This document shows, in pieces, positions 8,442 through 16,989 of a DNA stretch of 20,981 nt. This DNA comes from Guillardia theta CCMP2712 (taxonomy: Eukaryota; Cryptophyceae; Pyrenomonadales; Geminigeraceae). The stretch is taken from positions 26,996 through 47,976 of the forward strand of contig NW_005434431.1 of the NCBI RefSeq assembly GCF_000315625.1, read 5' to 3'. Within the stretch, counting starts at the first letter, position 1. Every line of letters begins with the position of its first letter. Below the pieces are notes generated by a model. The model searched no databases. It was not told the origin of the DNA and was given only the letters and a program-made list of their open reading frames with translations. The translations under genes and the position numbers were made by a program.

Positions 8442-9430
8442 GTTGATCATCATCAACAACAACAACAACAACAATAACAACATCATCAACAACACCCCAG
8501 CTTACCTCGCTCCATAAACATGTGCGATGAAGATCATTCGAGATCGGCTGGTCACGGCGGATCGCTGGCGGGCAGGTCAGGTCGGTCAACCACGTTGGAC
8601 TCACCAGCTGCTGCATGTCGACATGGAGAGTGTTGATGGAGAGATCGACGGGGATGCAAACCTGAGAAAAGGTGAAGAATCGAAGAGGACGTGGGAAGAG
8701 GAGAGGGAGGAGCAGCAGCAGGAGCAGCAGCAGCAGGAGCAGGAGCATGGACTTGTTTCGTCGTCTGTTACCAGCCCGTGGAGCTCGAGGATCGCGGGGA
8801 TGTCAGGGATGTTCAACGCTGAGATGAGAACCTCCGACCCTCGAGGAAGAGACAAAGTCTGCAAGAGAAGATGCAGCCCGCTGAGCGACAAGTCAGAGCG
8901 AGCAGCAGGAGAGGAGAGGAGGGGAGGGGAGAGGGGGAAGGGGTGAGGGGGAAGGGGAGAGGGCAACTAGAGGAGATGAGGGCAGTAAGGGTGTGAAGGT
9001 ATTTGCCTCTACTCCTCTCTCCTCTCATTCCTTACCTGCGGACTGACAGCAAAGGGATCGAGTGATTCGCTCCTCCCCACAGGTTCACTATCGCCTCCTC
9101 CACTTCCTGCCTCTTCGTCTCTTGCCAAGACAAACAAGCCCGCATGCCGAAGAAAGCATCGCCGGGACCAGCATGTATCTGATTGACAACAAGGAGAACA
9201 AAAGACGCTTCAATCAAATAGTCCTCCTCCTCCTCCCCTCCTCCTCCTCCCCTCCTCACCTGAAGTGCGCAGTATTGTCGGAACCTTTCAGGAATCATGC
9301 CCAGCGTCGTCAATCGGACCTGCCTCTACATATCGACAGCTGACAGACTCTCGTCGCATCGCTGGATCGACATGGCGAGAGTCACCGGAGGACTTGGCAG
9401 ATCTGAAGTCACCGTCAACTTGAAGCTCAT
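6544..9430 (-). CDS. DegT/DnrJ/EryC1/StrS-family PLP aminotransferase (15 exons, about 442 aa)
   Basis: PLP-dependent sugar aminotransferase-like enzyme, a family that aminates nucleotide-linked keto-sugars. Exons in gene order: 9386-9430, 9260-9319, 9036-9178, 8772-8880, 8605-8661, 8506-8564, 8189-8276, 8074-8145, 7888-7949, 7715-7800, 7588-7666, 7415-7544, 6978-7109, 6847-6891, 6544-6705. Diagnostic stretches: SVRSGLHLLLQ (sugar-phosphate/PLP N-loop region, about 80-90), GSEVLISALNIPDI (97-110), the PLP-facing Asp in LVEDCAEA (Asp178), DVSLFSFGPIK with the Schiff-base lysine near 205, and C-terminal HSFWIFPILV and IIFLPVSRYESHERLKRIA. Length fits the family. The closest pattern I recall is a bacterial subgroup annotated as perosamine-synthetase-related, suggesting old transfer followed by intron gain. 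The N-terminus (first two exons) and the last acceptor are least certain. The stop lies inside the minisatellite. Confidence 0.85.
6706..6846 (-). repeat. CTC/GAG triplet tract in the last aminotransferase intron
   Basis: The intron between the last two aminotransferase exons is almost pure purine on the coding (minus) strand, ending in a GAG run at 6706-6736. It lacks the pyrimidine tract expected before a 3' splice site, so the exact acceptor is uncertain. I chose the one that restores the family's sequence. Confidence 0.6.
7139..7408 (+). repeat. GGAGCA/GGAGGCA interspersed microsatellite within an intron
   Basis: Alternating blocks of GGAGCA (6 bp) and GGAGGCA (7 bp), ending in AGCAGG units, fill most of the 305-nt intron 7110-7414 of the aminotransferase gene. 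The mixed unit lengths shift frame repeatedly, so the long open frames across it are not coding. Confidence 0.9.
8025..8058 (+). repeat. GAG triplet repeat within an intron
   Basis: About ten GAG/AGG triplets in the aminotransferase intron 7950-8073. Confidence 0.85.
8342..8481 (+). repeat. CAT and AAC trinucleotide repeats within an intron
   Basis: A run of about 33 CAT triplets with rare CGT interruptions (to about 8440) is followed by an AAC run (about 8455-8481). Both lie within the aminotransferase intron 8277-8505, which separates the exons encoding IFIAHVYGA and RNDMTEIVRIA. Confidence 0.9.
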
Positions 9431-10173
9431 GGTGTGGTTGCCTCTTTTTCTCGTCGCTCTTCTCGCTCTTCTCGTCTATTTCACATCTTGACTCCAGCCA
9501 CTTCCTCTGCATGTTCTACCAGAGCCCTGACGGGAGATGCCATTGACTAGCTCCCTCTGATCCCCTCACGACATGTTCTCCCTTCCCTTCTCCTTTCACT
9601 TCGGTCTCTTCGCCTCTCCCTCCCCTCTCCCTCTCCATTCGCTTCGTTTGTCCTACATAAATTCCTCCTGTTTCCATGGTGACGCTACAAACTTGAAAAA
9701 TCAAGCCCGCCTCACCTTGGGAATTTTATCTTTTCCGCGAGGGGAACATGGATGGATCACTTCGGTTCAATTGCAATCAATTATTGAAATTTAATAGTAA
9801 TATATCATCTTTGACACGAAATATATGAAATAATTGTGAATATTTGAAAATATTCAGGCGCACGTGAAGAGTGGGATGGAGGGGAAGAATGGTGTAGAGG
9901 GGGACCAACAGGTCGGGGAGGAGGAGAGGGAGGAGGAGAGAGGAGAGAAGAAGAGAGAGGAGAGAAGAAGAGAGAGGAGAGACTATAAGAGAGAACAGAG
10001 AGAAAAGAAGAGGAAGCAGGAGTGAGGATGCGCAGCGAGAAGAAGGAAGGGGGAGGCAGGCAGGTCAAGAAAGGGCAAGTGAAAGGGACCGAGAGGAACG
10101 CGTGGCTGAGTGAAACCGCAAGAGACTTGAACCTGACAGGCTCGTGTTGCAGGTCATTCTGGTCAGAAGTTCA
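9431..10173. promoter_or_regulatory. Divergent intergenic region between aminotransferase and helicase
   Basis: The two genes are transcribed away from each other, so this 743-base stretch should hold both promoters. 9770-9860 is strongly AT-rich with TATA-like words (ATATATCA, AAATATATGAAAT). 9900-10020 is a polypurine GGAGAGGAGA tract. At 10151-10152 a sequence ACCTGACAGGCTCGTGTTGCAG looks like a branch point plus 3' splice site, 21 bases before the helicase ATG, so the helicase probably has a 5' leader intron. No other gene is seen. Confidence 0.55.
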
Positions 10174-13100
10174 ATGGCGGCGAGACGAGGGCGAGGAGGG
10201 TCGGGATCTGCTCAGAAACAGGGGAGAGGAGCTGCTAAGGGAAAGTTTGGGGGAGAGGGTAAGGTCAGGAAGAATCCAGGCACATTCAAGGGAAGAGGAG
10301 GAAAGAGTGGCGGCAACAGATCGTTTGAAAGCCATGGAAAGAAAACCAGATCGATTTTGAGAAGAAGAAGAATTTCCATGACCACAACAAGGGAAAAGCG
10401 AATTTTGAGAAGGGCAAGTCTCCTGCAAAGGGAAAGAAGTTTTTCAAGAAGAAGGGAAGAAGAGATGAGGAAGACAGAGATTCAGATGACGTCGAGGAGG
10501 AGTTGGACATTGATGAGGGTGTGACAGACGAAGAGACAGAGCACCAGGGGAACAACAGCTCAGCGGATGAGAGCGACGACGTTGGAGGGAGGATGGAGGA
10601 CGTGGAGGAGGATGCGTTCGACTCGAAGCAGAGCTTTCCCAGCATTGCATCGACTCAGCAAGAGGAGGGAGGGGAGGAGAAGGGGAAGAAGAAGTCAAAA
10701 TCAGGAGGCTTCGAGTCCATGGGCTTCAGCTATCCCGTCTACCGAGGAATCAAGATGAAGGGATATAAGGTCCCCACCCCCATCCAGAGGAAAACCATCC
10801 CCCTCGTCCTCCGCGGTCACGATCTGGTCGCCATGGCCCGCACAGGGTCGGGCAAGACAGCTGCCTTCCTGCTGCCCATGTTCGAGAGGCTCAAGGAGCA
10901 CTCGGTCAAGGTCGGCATCCGCGCACTCATCCTCTCCCCCACCCGCGAGCTCGCGCTGCAGACGCTCAAGTTCGGCAAGGAGCTGGGCAAGTACACGGGG
11001 CTGAGGATGGCGCTGCTAGTGGGGGGCGACAGCATGGAGGATCAGTTCGCAGCGCTGGCGCACAACCCGGACGTGGTGATCGCGACGCCAGGGAGGCTGC
11101 TGCATCACCTGGAGGAGGTGGGGCTGACGCTGCAGTCTGTGCAGTACATCGTCTTCGACGAGTGCGACCGGCTGTTCGAGATGGGGTTCGCTGCCGAGCT
11201 GCGAGCCATCATGAAGAAGGTGTCGGACAACCGGCAGACCCTCCTCTTCTCCGCCACCCTCCCTGCCGCCCTCGCCGAGTTCGCTCGAGCAGGGCTCAAG
11301 GATCCGGAGCTGGTCAGGCTAGACGTGGAGACGAAGGTGTCGGATCAGCTGAGAATGGCGTTCCTGTGCGTGAGGGCAGAGGAGAGAGACGCGGCGCTGC
11401 TGTACCTGGTGAAGAACAAGATCAAGCAGGGGATCAAACCATCATCTTCGTCGCCACCAAGCATCATGTCGAGTACGTCCATGCTCTCCTCGCATCGGTC
11501 GGCATTGAGGCCTGCATGTTGTATGGGGCGATGGACCCGGCGGCCCGCAAGATCGCCATCGGGAGGTTCCGGGCGAAGCTCTCGCAGTACCTCATCGTGA
11601 CCGACGTGGCTGCTCGCGGCGTTGACATCCCGCTGCTGGAGAATGTGATCAACCACAACTTCCCCGGCAAGGCCAAACTCTTCGTCCATCGAGTAGGACG
11701 CGCGGCAAGGGCAGGAAGGAGCGGAACAGGTGAGCGGAGGAGGTTGGGGTGGAGGATGTGAGTGGAGGAGAAGAGCTGACAGGGCCGCAGCGTACTCGCT
11801 CGTGGGCCCGGAGGACGTGGCGTTGATGATCGACCTCCACCTGTTCCTCGGACGACCCCTGCAGACGTCGGACCAGTCGGAGGAGGAGAACTCGTTCGAG
11901 GCCTTCTACGGTAGGATGCCGCAGTCCCTGCTCGACGAGAGTCAGGAGATCGTCCAGCGGCTGCTGCACGACAACTCAGACCTGGCGGCTGCTCTCGCGG
12001 TCGCTCAGCGAGCGCTGGGGCTCTACAAGAAGACGATGGAGAAACCTTCGTCGCAGTCGATCCGGAGGGCCAAGGAGATGGACGAGGATGCGATCCACCC
12101 CTGGTTCCTCTCCGACGTTGACGCGTGCGAAGTCGCCGGGCAAGGGCGTCAGTTTCTCAAGGCCCTCCAGCATTTCCGCCCCCAGCAGTCGGTGCTGGAG
12201 GTTCACGACGGCACCAAGAAGGTGGCGGCCTCAGTGTCGCAGCAGATGCGAGCTCAGTTCTCCTCTGCCGTCGAGGCTCGTCGGCGAGCGCAGCAGTACC
12301 TGTCGATGACCGAGCAGATCAAGCAAGACCTCTCCGAGGAGCTGGTCGAGTCCCGCTCGCCTCCTCCCCTCGAGGACCATGCAAGCCAGAAGCGCGAGAG
12401 GCCGAGGGCCCTGAGCTCGGAGCCCAAGAAGAAGAGGAGCAGGAGCGCGATGGAAGAAGCGAAGCGACGGGACATGGAGAGCTTCCGGCTGGCGGGAGAG
12501 AAGGCTGACGCCAACACTGAGAAGGGGCTGACCATCCGCGAGGCTGCCAAGGACAGGCTGCAGAGCATCGAGCAGATGATCTTCGAGATGGACCCGGACG
12601 AGGAGGGGACGCTGCTGAAGAAGAGAGCTGTGCTGCGATGGGACTCGCGCAAGAAGAAGTTTGTCAAGGACTTTGACAGGACGCAGGACAAGACAGACGG
12701 GAAGGCGCGGATGAACGAGGCAGGAAAGAAGATCAAAAAGGGATATCGTCTTGGCCTCTACGACAAGTGGAAGGAGAGAAGGTCTGCTGCTCCTCCTGCT
12801 TTCCCCCCCCTCCCCCCCGATGTGCTTCCCTCCTCGTGCTGACACGAATGTCCCTGCAGCAAGGCGAGGATTCAGCTGGAGGGCGAGGAAGAGGACAGCT
12901 CTGTTCATCAGTCGCTTCCAGACTTCCGCAGCCGCAGGTCTCCTGCCTCCGCTCCTTCCCCCTCGTCTGAGAGCTGACGAGCGCGCAGGTTCAGGCACAA
13001 CAAGGGAGAGGCAGCGGCTGGAGGAGAAAAGCGGGGCCCGAGAGACGAGCTCAAGAGCAAGGATCAGATCAGGAAGGAGCGAGAGAAGAAACAGAATCTC

Positions 13101-13485
13101 AAAGAGAAGAACATGCCCAAGGCTCTTCGCAGGCTAGTCCCATCCACATCCTCGTCCCCTCCCTCACCCCCTCTCCTCATCTTCTCTCCCTCGCCTTCAC
13201 CTTATGGCATCATGTGTCTGATGACGATGCGTGCAGGAGGCTCGAGCAGAAGAGAAAAGAAGCCAACAAGGGCCCGAAGGTAACTCTCCCCTCCTCGCCT
13301 GTCCTCCCTGCCTCCCTGCCTCGCCTGCACCCTCGCCTCACCTCCTCCTTTTCCTACAAGTTTACCCTCTTCATCTACCCCCCTCCTCCCTCCCTCGACA
13401 CATGTCCTATCACCATGCACTGATTGTTGTCCAATAGGGCAAGCCTCATATCACAAAGGCCTCGATCCGCAAGTCCAAACGATAA
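10174..13485 (+). CDS. DBP10: DEAD-box RNA helicase DBP10/DDX54, with two apparent frame slips
   Basis: ATP-dependent RNA helicase of the nucleolar Dbp10/DDX54 family, acting in large-subunit ribosome assembly. Exons: 10174-11729, 11791-12781, 12860-12937, 12989-13132, 13237-13279, 13438-13485; about 953 aa if both slips are allowed for. Motifs: Q motif [10 protein letters not shown]...[14 protein letters not shown] (about residue 221), Ia PTRELA, Ib TPGRL, II DECD (about 328, Cys in place of the usual Ala), [41 protein letters not shown]. The C-terminus has the DBP10CT signature [10 protein letters not shown], then a basic tail ending KASIRKSKR. The frame falls by one base twice in exon 1: near 10326-10350 and at a GGGG run near 11428-11431, inside helicase domain 2. 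The latter looks like a missing G. The intron before the 43-base exon appears to be GC-AG. Start: the first ATG after a likely leader splice acceptor. Confidence 0.85.
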
Positions 13486-13535
13486 GGAGGAAGCGGAGGA
13501 AGAGGAGGAGGAGGAGGAGGAGGAGGAGGAGGGTG
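13486..13535 (+). repeat. GAG/AGG triplet repeat in the helicase 3' UTR
   Basis: A purine triplet run starts directly after the TAA stop of the helicase. No AATAAA is seen near it. Confidence 0.8.
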
Positions 13536-13666
13536 TAAACTTTGATCAATACAACAAGAATTTCACAACTTTGAGATGTAAACAAGGGTTATTTATTCAC
13601 TCACACTTATACTATATTACATCACATCGAGGCTGCTATGTACATCCTGAACTAGGTCTAGCTCTT

Positions 13667-13876
13667 TCAAACCTTCTCCTTGTGACCGCAGCTAATTATA
13701 CGGTCCTCTGCTTCCTCCCGCAAGGCTTCTACCTTACAGCGAGCAGAGAGGATGTTTTGCAGCACGAAAGACTTGCGAGGCGCCGGGGAGGACGTCGGAG
13801 ATCTGGTGCTGAGAGCGCTGGGGAGGGAAGGCTCCACGAGGGTGATGAATCGAGCAGGTCGGGCTTGGATGGTCAT
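13667..13876 (-). CDS. Small FVLxNILxAR-motif protein A, about 69 aa
   Basis: Unrecognised small intronless protein. It contains KSFVLQNILSARCK (about residues 35-48), the motif shared with two ORFs to the right, followed by a charged tail EALREEAEDR. I place the start at the ATG encoding MTIQARP because the product (69 aa, motif Phe at 37) then matches the size and layout of the other two members. The frame remains open upstream to an ATG at 14179, which would give 170 aa. It converges on the helicase gene and is divergent from protein B. A real gene is supported by motif conservation with silent codon changes among the three copies, not by any known domain. Confidence 0.5.
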   Translation of the reverse strand: MTIQARPARFITLVEPSLPSALSTRSPTSSPAPRKSFVLQNILSARCKVEALREEAEDRIISCGHKEKV

Positions 13877-14349
13877 CGAGACAGACGAAGGGAGAGGAGG
13901 ACTGATTGTACACGAGGAGACGTCGAAGAGAGTTCGACCGTGATGGCGTGGCAGTGGCAGGTGATGGGAGAGGAGGCGGTGAAGGAAAGAAGAAGAGGCG
14001 GCGGGGGGGGCAGGTACGTGCAAACGATTAGGAGCAAAACCGCCACGAGGTTGTGAACTTTTGTTTGCTGAAACGGAACGGTTCACATCCGTACGGTAAC
14101 TCCTGCTGCGATCACGAGGTTCTCGCACGAGCTGTTTACTACACCGGCTGCCTCCTTCAACAGCCACGTGCCCAGTCATGGCGGGTGATTAGACCGACTC
14201 CTTGGCCCGCTTGTCCCCACGTGACATTCACTTCTCGTACATGAAAAGGAGTCTTTTCGGATGTTGACCAGGAGCAAACGAGCTGTAAGGGTGGGCTTCC
14301 CTTTCCCCTATTTCCCTCCCCCGCTCTGGCTCGTCAGTTCAGTCTTACC
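13877..14349. promoter_or_regulatory. Divergent spacer between FVLxNILxAR genes A and B
   Basis: The spacer lies between two divergent small genes. If protein A starts at the outer ATG (14179) the spacer shrinks to 170 bases. Bases 14200-14340 are pyrimidine-rich near the B start. No other gene or repeat is seen. Confidence 0.4.
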
Positions 14350-14544
14350 ATGGCACTCAAACCTGTGCGCGGGGCTGCTGGCATGCAAAGACCAATAGCC
14401 TCGATGATATCTATAACCGATGAAAGTTGGTACTTGACGACTCATTCCTCGATCGATGCTGTCAGGCAAGACAAACCTACCAACTTTGTTCTGAACAACA
14501 TACTGAATGCGAGGAAGAAGTTAGATTGTCAAGTCCTGGCATGA
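14350..14544 (+). CDS. Small FVLxNILxAR-motif protein B, 64 aa
   Basis: Unrecognised small intronless protein of 64 residues. It carries TNFVLNNILNARKK at about residues 44-57, close to the C-terminus. The ATG sits in a favourable context (ACCATGG). Residues before the motif include ESWYL, and a W is also present at a similar place in protein C (VSW). No signal peptide or membrane segment. Nothing indicates its function; the motif could be an amphipathic helix with a basic end. The overlapping frame 14427-14684 in another phase ends in hydrophobic residues but shows no conserved feature. Confidence 0.5.
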   Translation: MALKPVRGAAGMQRPIASMISITDESWYLTTHSSIDAVRQDKPTNFVLNNILNARKKLDCQVLA

Positions 14545-15432
14545 CCCTATTCACATCTCTAGATATGCGGCTTGTCCTGAATCGCATCGCTGGATCAGCA
14601 GCCCTTATGTTCATAGGCTCGTTTGTCTCTTGTATTCTTTCTCGTCTTCTTTTCTACCGTATAATTGATGTTGTAAATACATGAACTAAAACCGTAAGTC
14701 AAAGTAGATTGTTGATGCCGCATGTCAATCATTCTTGTATCATGCAATACAAGATGGAGCCTTGATCCAAATGCGTTTGAACCAGAACTGCTCTGCCAAA
14801 CTATGGGCAGGGCTTGAGCAGTACAGAATATAAAGAACACTCTGTACTTTTGTGCTCTGACGAGATGCCTAGGCAGACAGGGTCTTGATCGTGGTCGTCT
14901 TGTTGCCTTGGCCTAGGGGAAGCTGGGTGAAGAGTGAACATATCACAATCAAGCAGGAAGCCTTGTCGCCTGATGACGCGATATCATATCGTTTACTGAC
15001 AATGGTGAGTTTGAAGTGGTCACCCGGGGCTCTACCTCGTTTCAATTCCCAACCTCTCTTCAATTCTATTATCAGCTATCTCACAGCTATCAGTGACGTG
15101 CCGGATGGTCTATAGCCAAGAATTCAAAGACCTTGTGCTGAATCCTTCAAAGATACACACCTTGCACTTCCATCGTGCGAGCGTGAAAGTCGGCGGCCTC
15201 AGCAATGACTCCCAACGTCGTCGACGGACAATACTGACCTCTTCATCGCTCGTGCTGTTGTTCCTTCATGAAACGGGGGCTCTGACTTCGACTCGCTTTC
15301 GCATCGGTTCAATCCCTGTCACGTTACCTACTCCGAAACGTTGCGATCTAGAGAGCCATTCCACAAGTTCCAAAAGCGCCTCGTTTCACCTACTTCCTAC
15401 CGGTCGTCCTCGTTGCTAGGTTTACGCCATCG
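14545..15432. other. Intergenic stretch, no gene recognised
   Basis: 888 bases of mixed composition between small genes B and C. Short open frames at 14595-14840 (-), 14885-15115 (+) and 15093-15419 (+) have no domain, no FVLxNILxAR motif and no supporting signal. Two sequences resembling a tRNA B box (about 15044 and 15306) lack a cloverleaf around them. Confidence 0.5.
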
Positions 15433-15642
15433 ATGAAGCTTTGTCCTCCCCCCGCCTCTAGGAGATCAGTGCGCCTTGGCAACGTAAGCTGGACGGAAGC
15501 TGGACCTCCCAGTCAGCAGTACATCGCCGACCAGACGCAGTCAAACTTCGTGCTGGCAAACATTCTTGCTGCCAGGAAGAGATGCAGGTCGAACAAGAGC
15601 AACCGCAAAGTCGACAACATCTGCACGTTGTCATCGCCATGA
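15433..15642 (+). CDS. Small FVLxNILxAR-motif protein C, 69 aa
   Basis: Third member of the local small-protein family; 69 residues, intronless, with SNFVLANILAARKRC at about 37-51 and a basic tail (RSNKSNRK). The start is the first in-frame ATG. Same strand as protein B, about 890 bases away. An AATAAA follows about 160 bases after the stop. Codons for the invariant motif residues differ from those of A and B at third positions while the amino acids stay the same, which suggests selection on the peptide. Function unknown. Confidence 0.5.
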   Translation: MKLCPPPASRRSVRLGNVSWTEAGPPSQQYIADQTQSNFVLANILAARKRCRSNKSNRKVDNICTLSSP

Positions 15643-16989
15643 CATCTCCTTCAAGCACGGAATAACTTGTGCTGCAAAAACAATACGTTCAAATGTGCAA
15701 GTAGGAAAAACGATTCGATATGCGTCTTCAAATGCGGACATGTTTCTATGTAATTTAGTTCCAACAGACTCTTCAGGTAGGCATCACTAATATCACGATG
15801 AATAAATATTACAGACACCAACTCATCAAACCAACAAGAATTTCAATCATCTTTGACTATTCTCATCATCTCATCATTTGAAATGAAAAACCTGCTCCTA
15901 TTCGAATTTCAACATGAGTGTTTCGAGCAACATTGATCCCTAATCCTATCTTCCAATGTTCCCTCTCTTCCCTCTCTTCCCTCCCCTCCCCCTCCTTGTA
16001 CAGCTCAAACATCACTCTTAGGTCAACACGCAGTTGGTTCTGTGACGTTCTTGCTTGAGCTGCTGCACTTTGTTAACGTGAACTACATTTCTATCCTCAT
16101 CTCCACCAGCGATGTCGTTCACTATCTGGCAGCCATCTCTTGTTTCCTGTCCATCTATCGAGAATCATCTTCTTTCCTGCTACTTTCTGCTTCCTGCTTG
16201 TACCATCTGCAAGCTTGAGTGGCTTCATCCATCGGCTCCTCGTTCCTTCTGTTTCCGCGACCTTCTCCACCTCTCTTGCGCATCCTGTCGCAACTCGATA
16301 TCTCCTCAACTGAAGCCTTTTGTGCTCGCGGGTTTGCTTTGTTCTACTTCTGAAGGCACATATGACGTTCCCTTCAATCCTCCTCCTTCAAGAATCTTGC
16401 CCGGATTCCTCTCAGTCTGTTCCAGTCCCCTTCAACCCTCTACCGGCCTCCTCTCCCCTCCCACCTCTCTCTCCAGGAGAGACTGACAAGCCTCCCTACA
16501 CCATCACAGTCTACACGTCTGTTCCGACCATGTTCCGAGCAGGTCACAGTCCGAGTTGCCGCCAGTTGGGTTCCGAGCGAGTTCCATTCCGGGTAAGTGA
16601 GGGGACGAGGTCCCGTTGGGATCCTGGCTTCGAAGTCTTAGCCAAGCCCTAGCTGCCCTAGGAATTGAGGTCCTAGTATCTGTCAAATGCCACGACATGA
16701 GTAGGCTGAGCAGTCATGAAGTGAGGATCCGGGGAGGAGAGGAGAGGAGAGTAAGAGAGCAGGAGAAGGAGGGAAGGAGGAGGAGAGAGAGAGGGAGCAT
16801 CTGGTGAGCAAGGATCAGACACTGGAGCATGAATCAGACAAGCGTCAATCACGCATACTGTTGCCTTGCAGGCTTAGTGATGTGAATGTTGATGGTGTTG
16901 TTGCAGGATGCCTTGAAGGAGCAAGCCATTGCGTGAATATTCAAAGTTGACAAGTGAATGCTCTGCATCAAGTTTGACAAGTGACAATC
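15643..16989. other. Long intergenic region upstream of the SET gene
   Basis: No convincing gene in 1.35 kb. Frames at 16112-16486 (+), 16320-16652 (+) and 16097-16309 (-) overlap one another and have low-complexity Ser/Pro/Leu content. A donor-like CGG-GTAAGT at 16589 and an acceptor-like GTTGTTGCAG near 16907 could bound a 5' UTR intron of the SET gene, but joining them runs into a stop before the SET ATG. 16735-16800 is a purine-rich GGAGA tract. Confidence 0.5.
15801..15806 (+). terminator. AATAAA poly(A) signal candidate for protein C
   Basis: AATAAA in AT-rich sequence about 160 bases after the stop of small protein C; a plausible 3' UTR length. Confidence 0.4.

Noticed and set aside
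8326-8748. Asp-rich minus-strand frame with a long poly-Asp run
   Set aside because: Only its upstream part is coding (two aminotransferase exons); the Asp run is the intronic CAT repeat.
12231-12998. 255-codon minus-strand frame
   Set aside because: Antisense of the DBP10 C-terminal exon; the sense strand has the DBP10CT signature.
15300-15320. tRNA B-box-like GGTTCAATCCC
   Set aside because: The flanking bases do not form a T-stem, and no A box, anticodon arm or acceptor stem fits around it.
16112-16486. 124-codon plus-strand frame
   Set aside because: Ser/Pro/Leu-rich, overlapped by other frames, no domain or splice logic; not supported as a gene.
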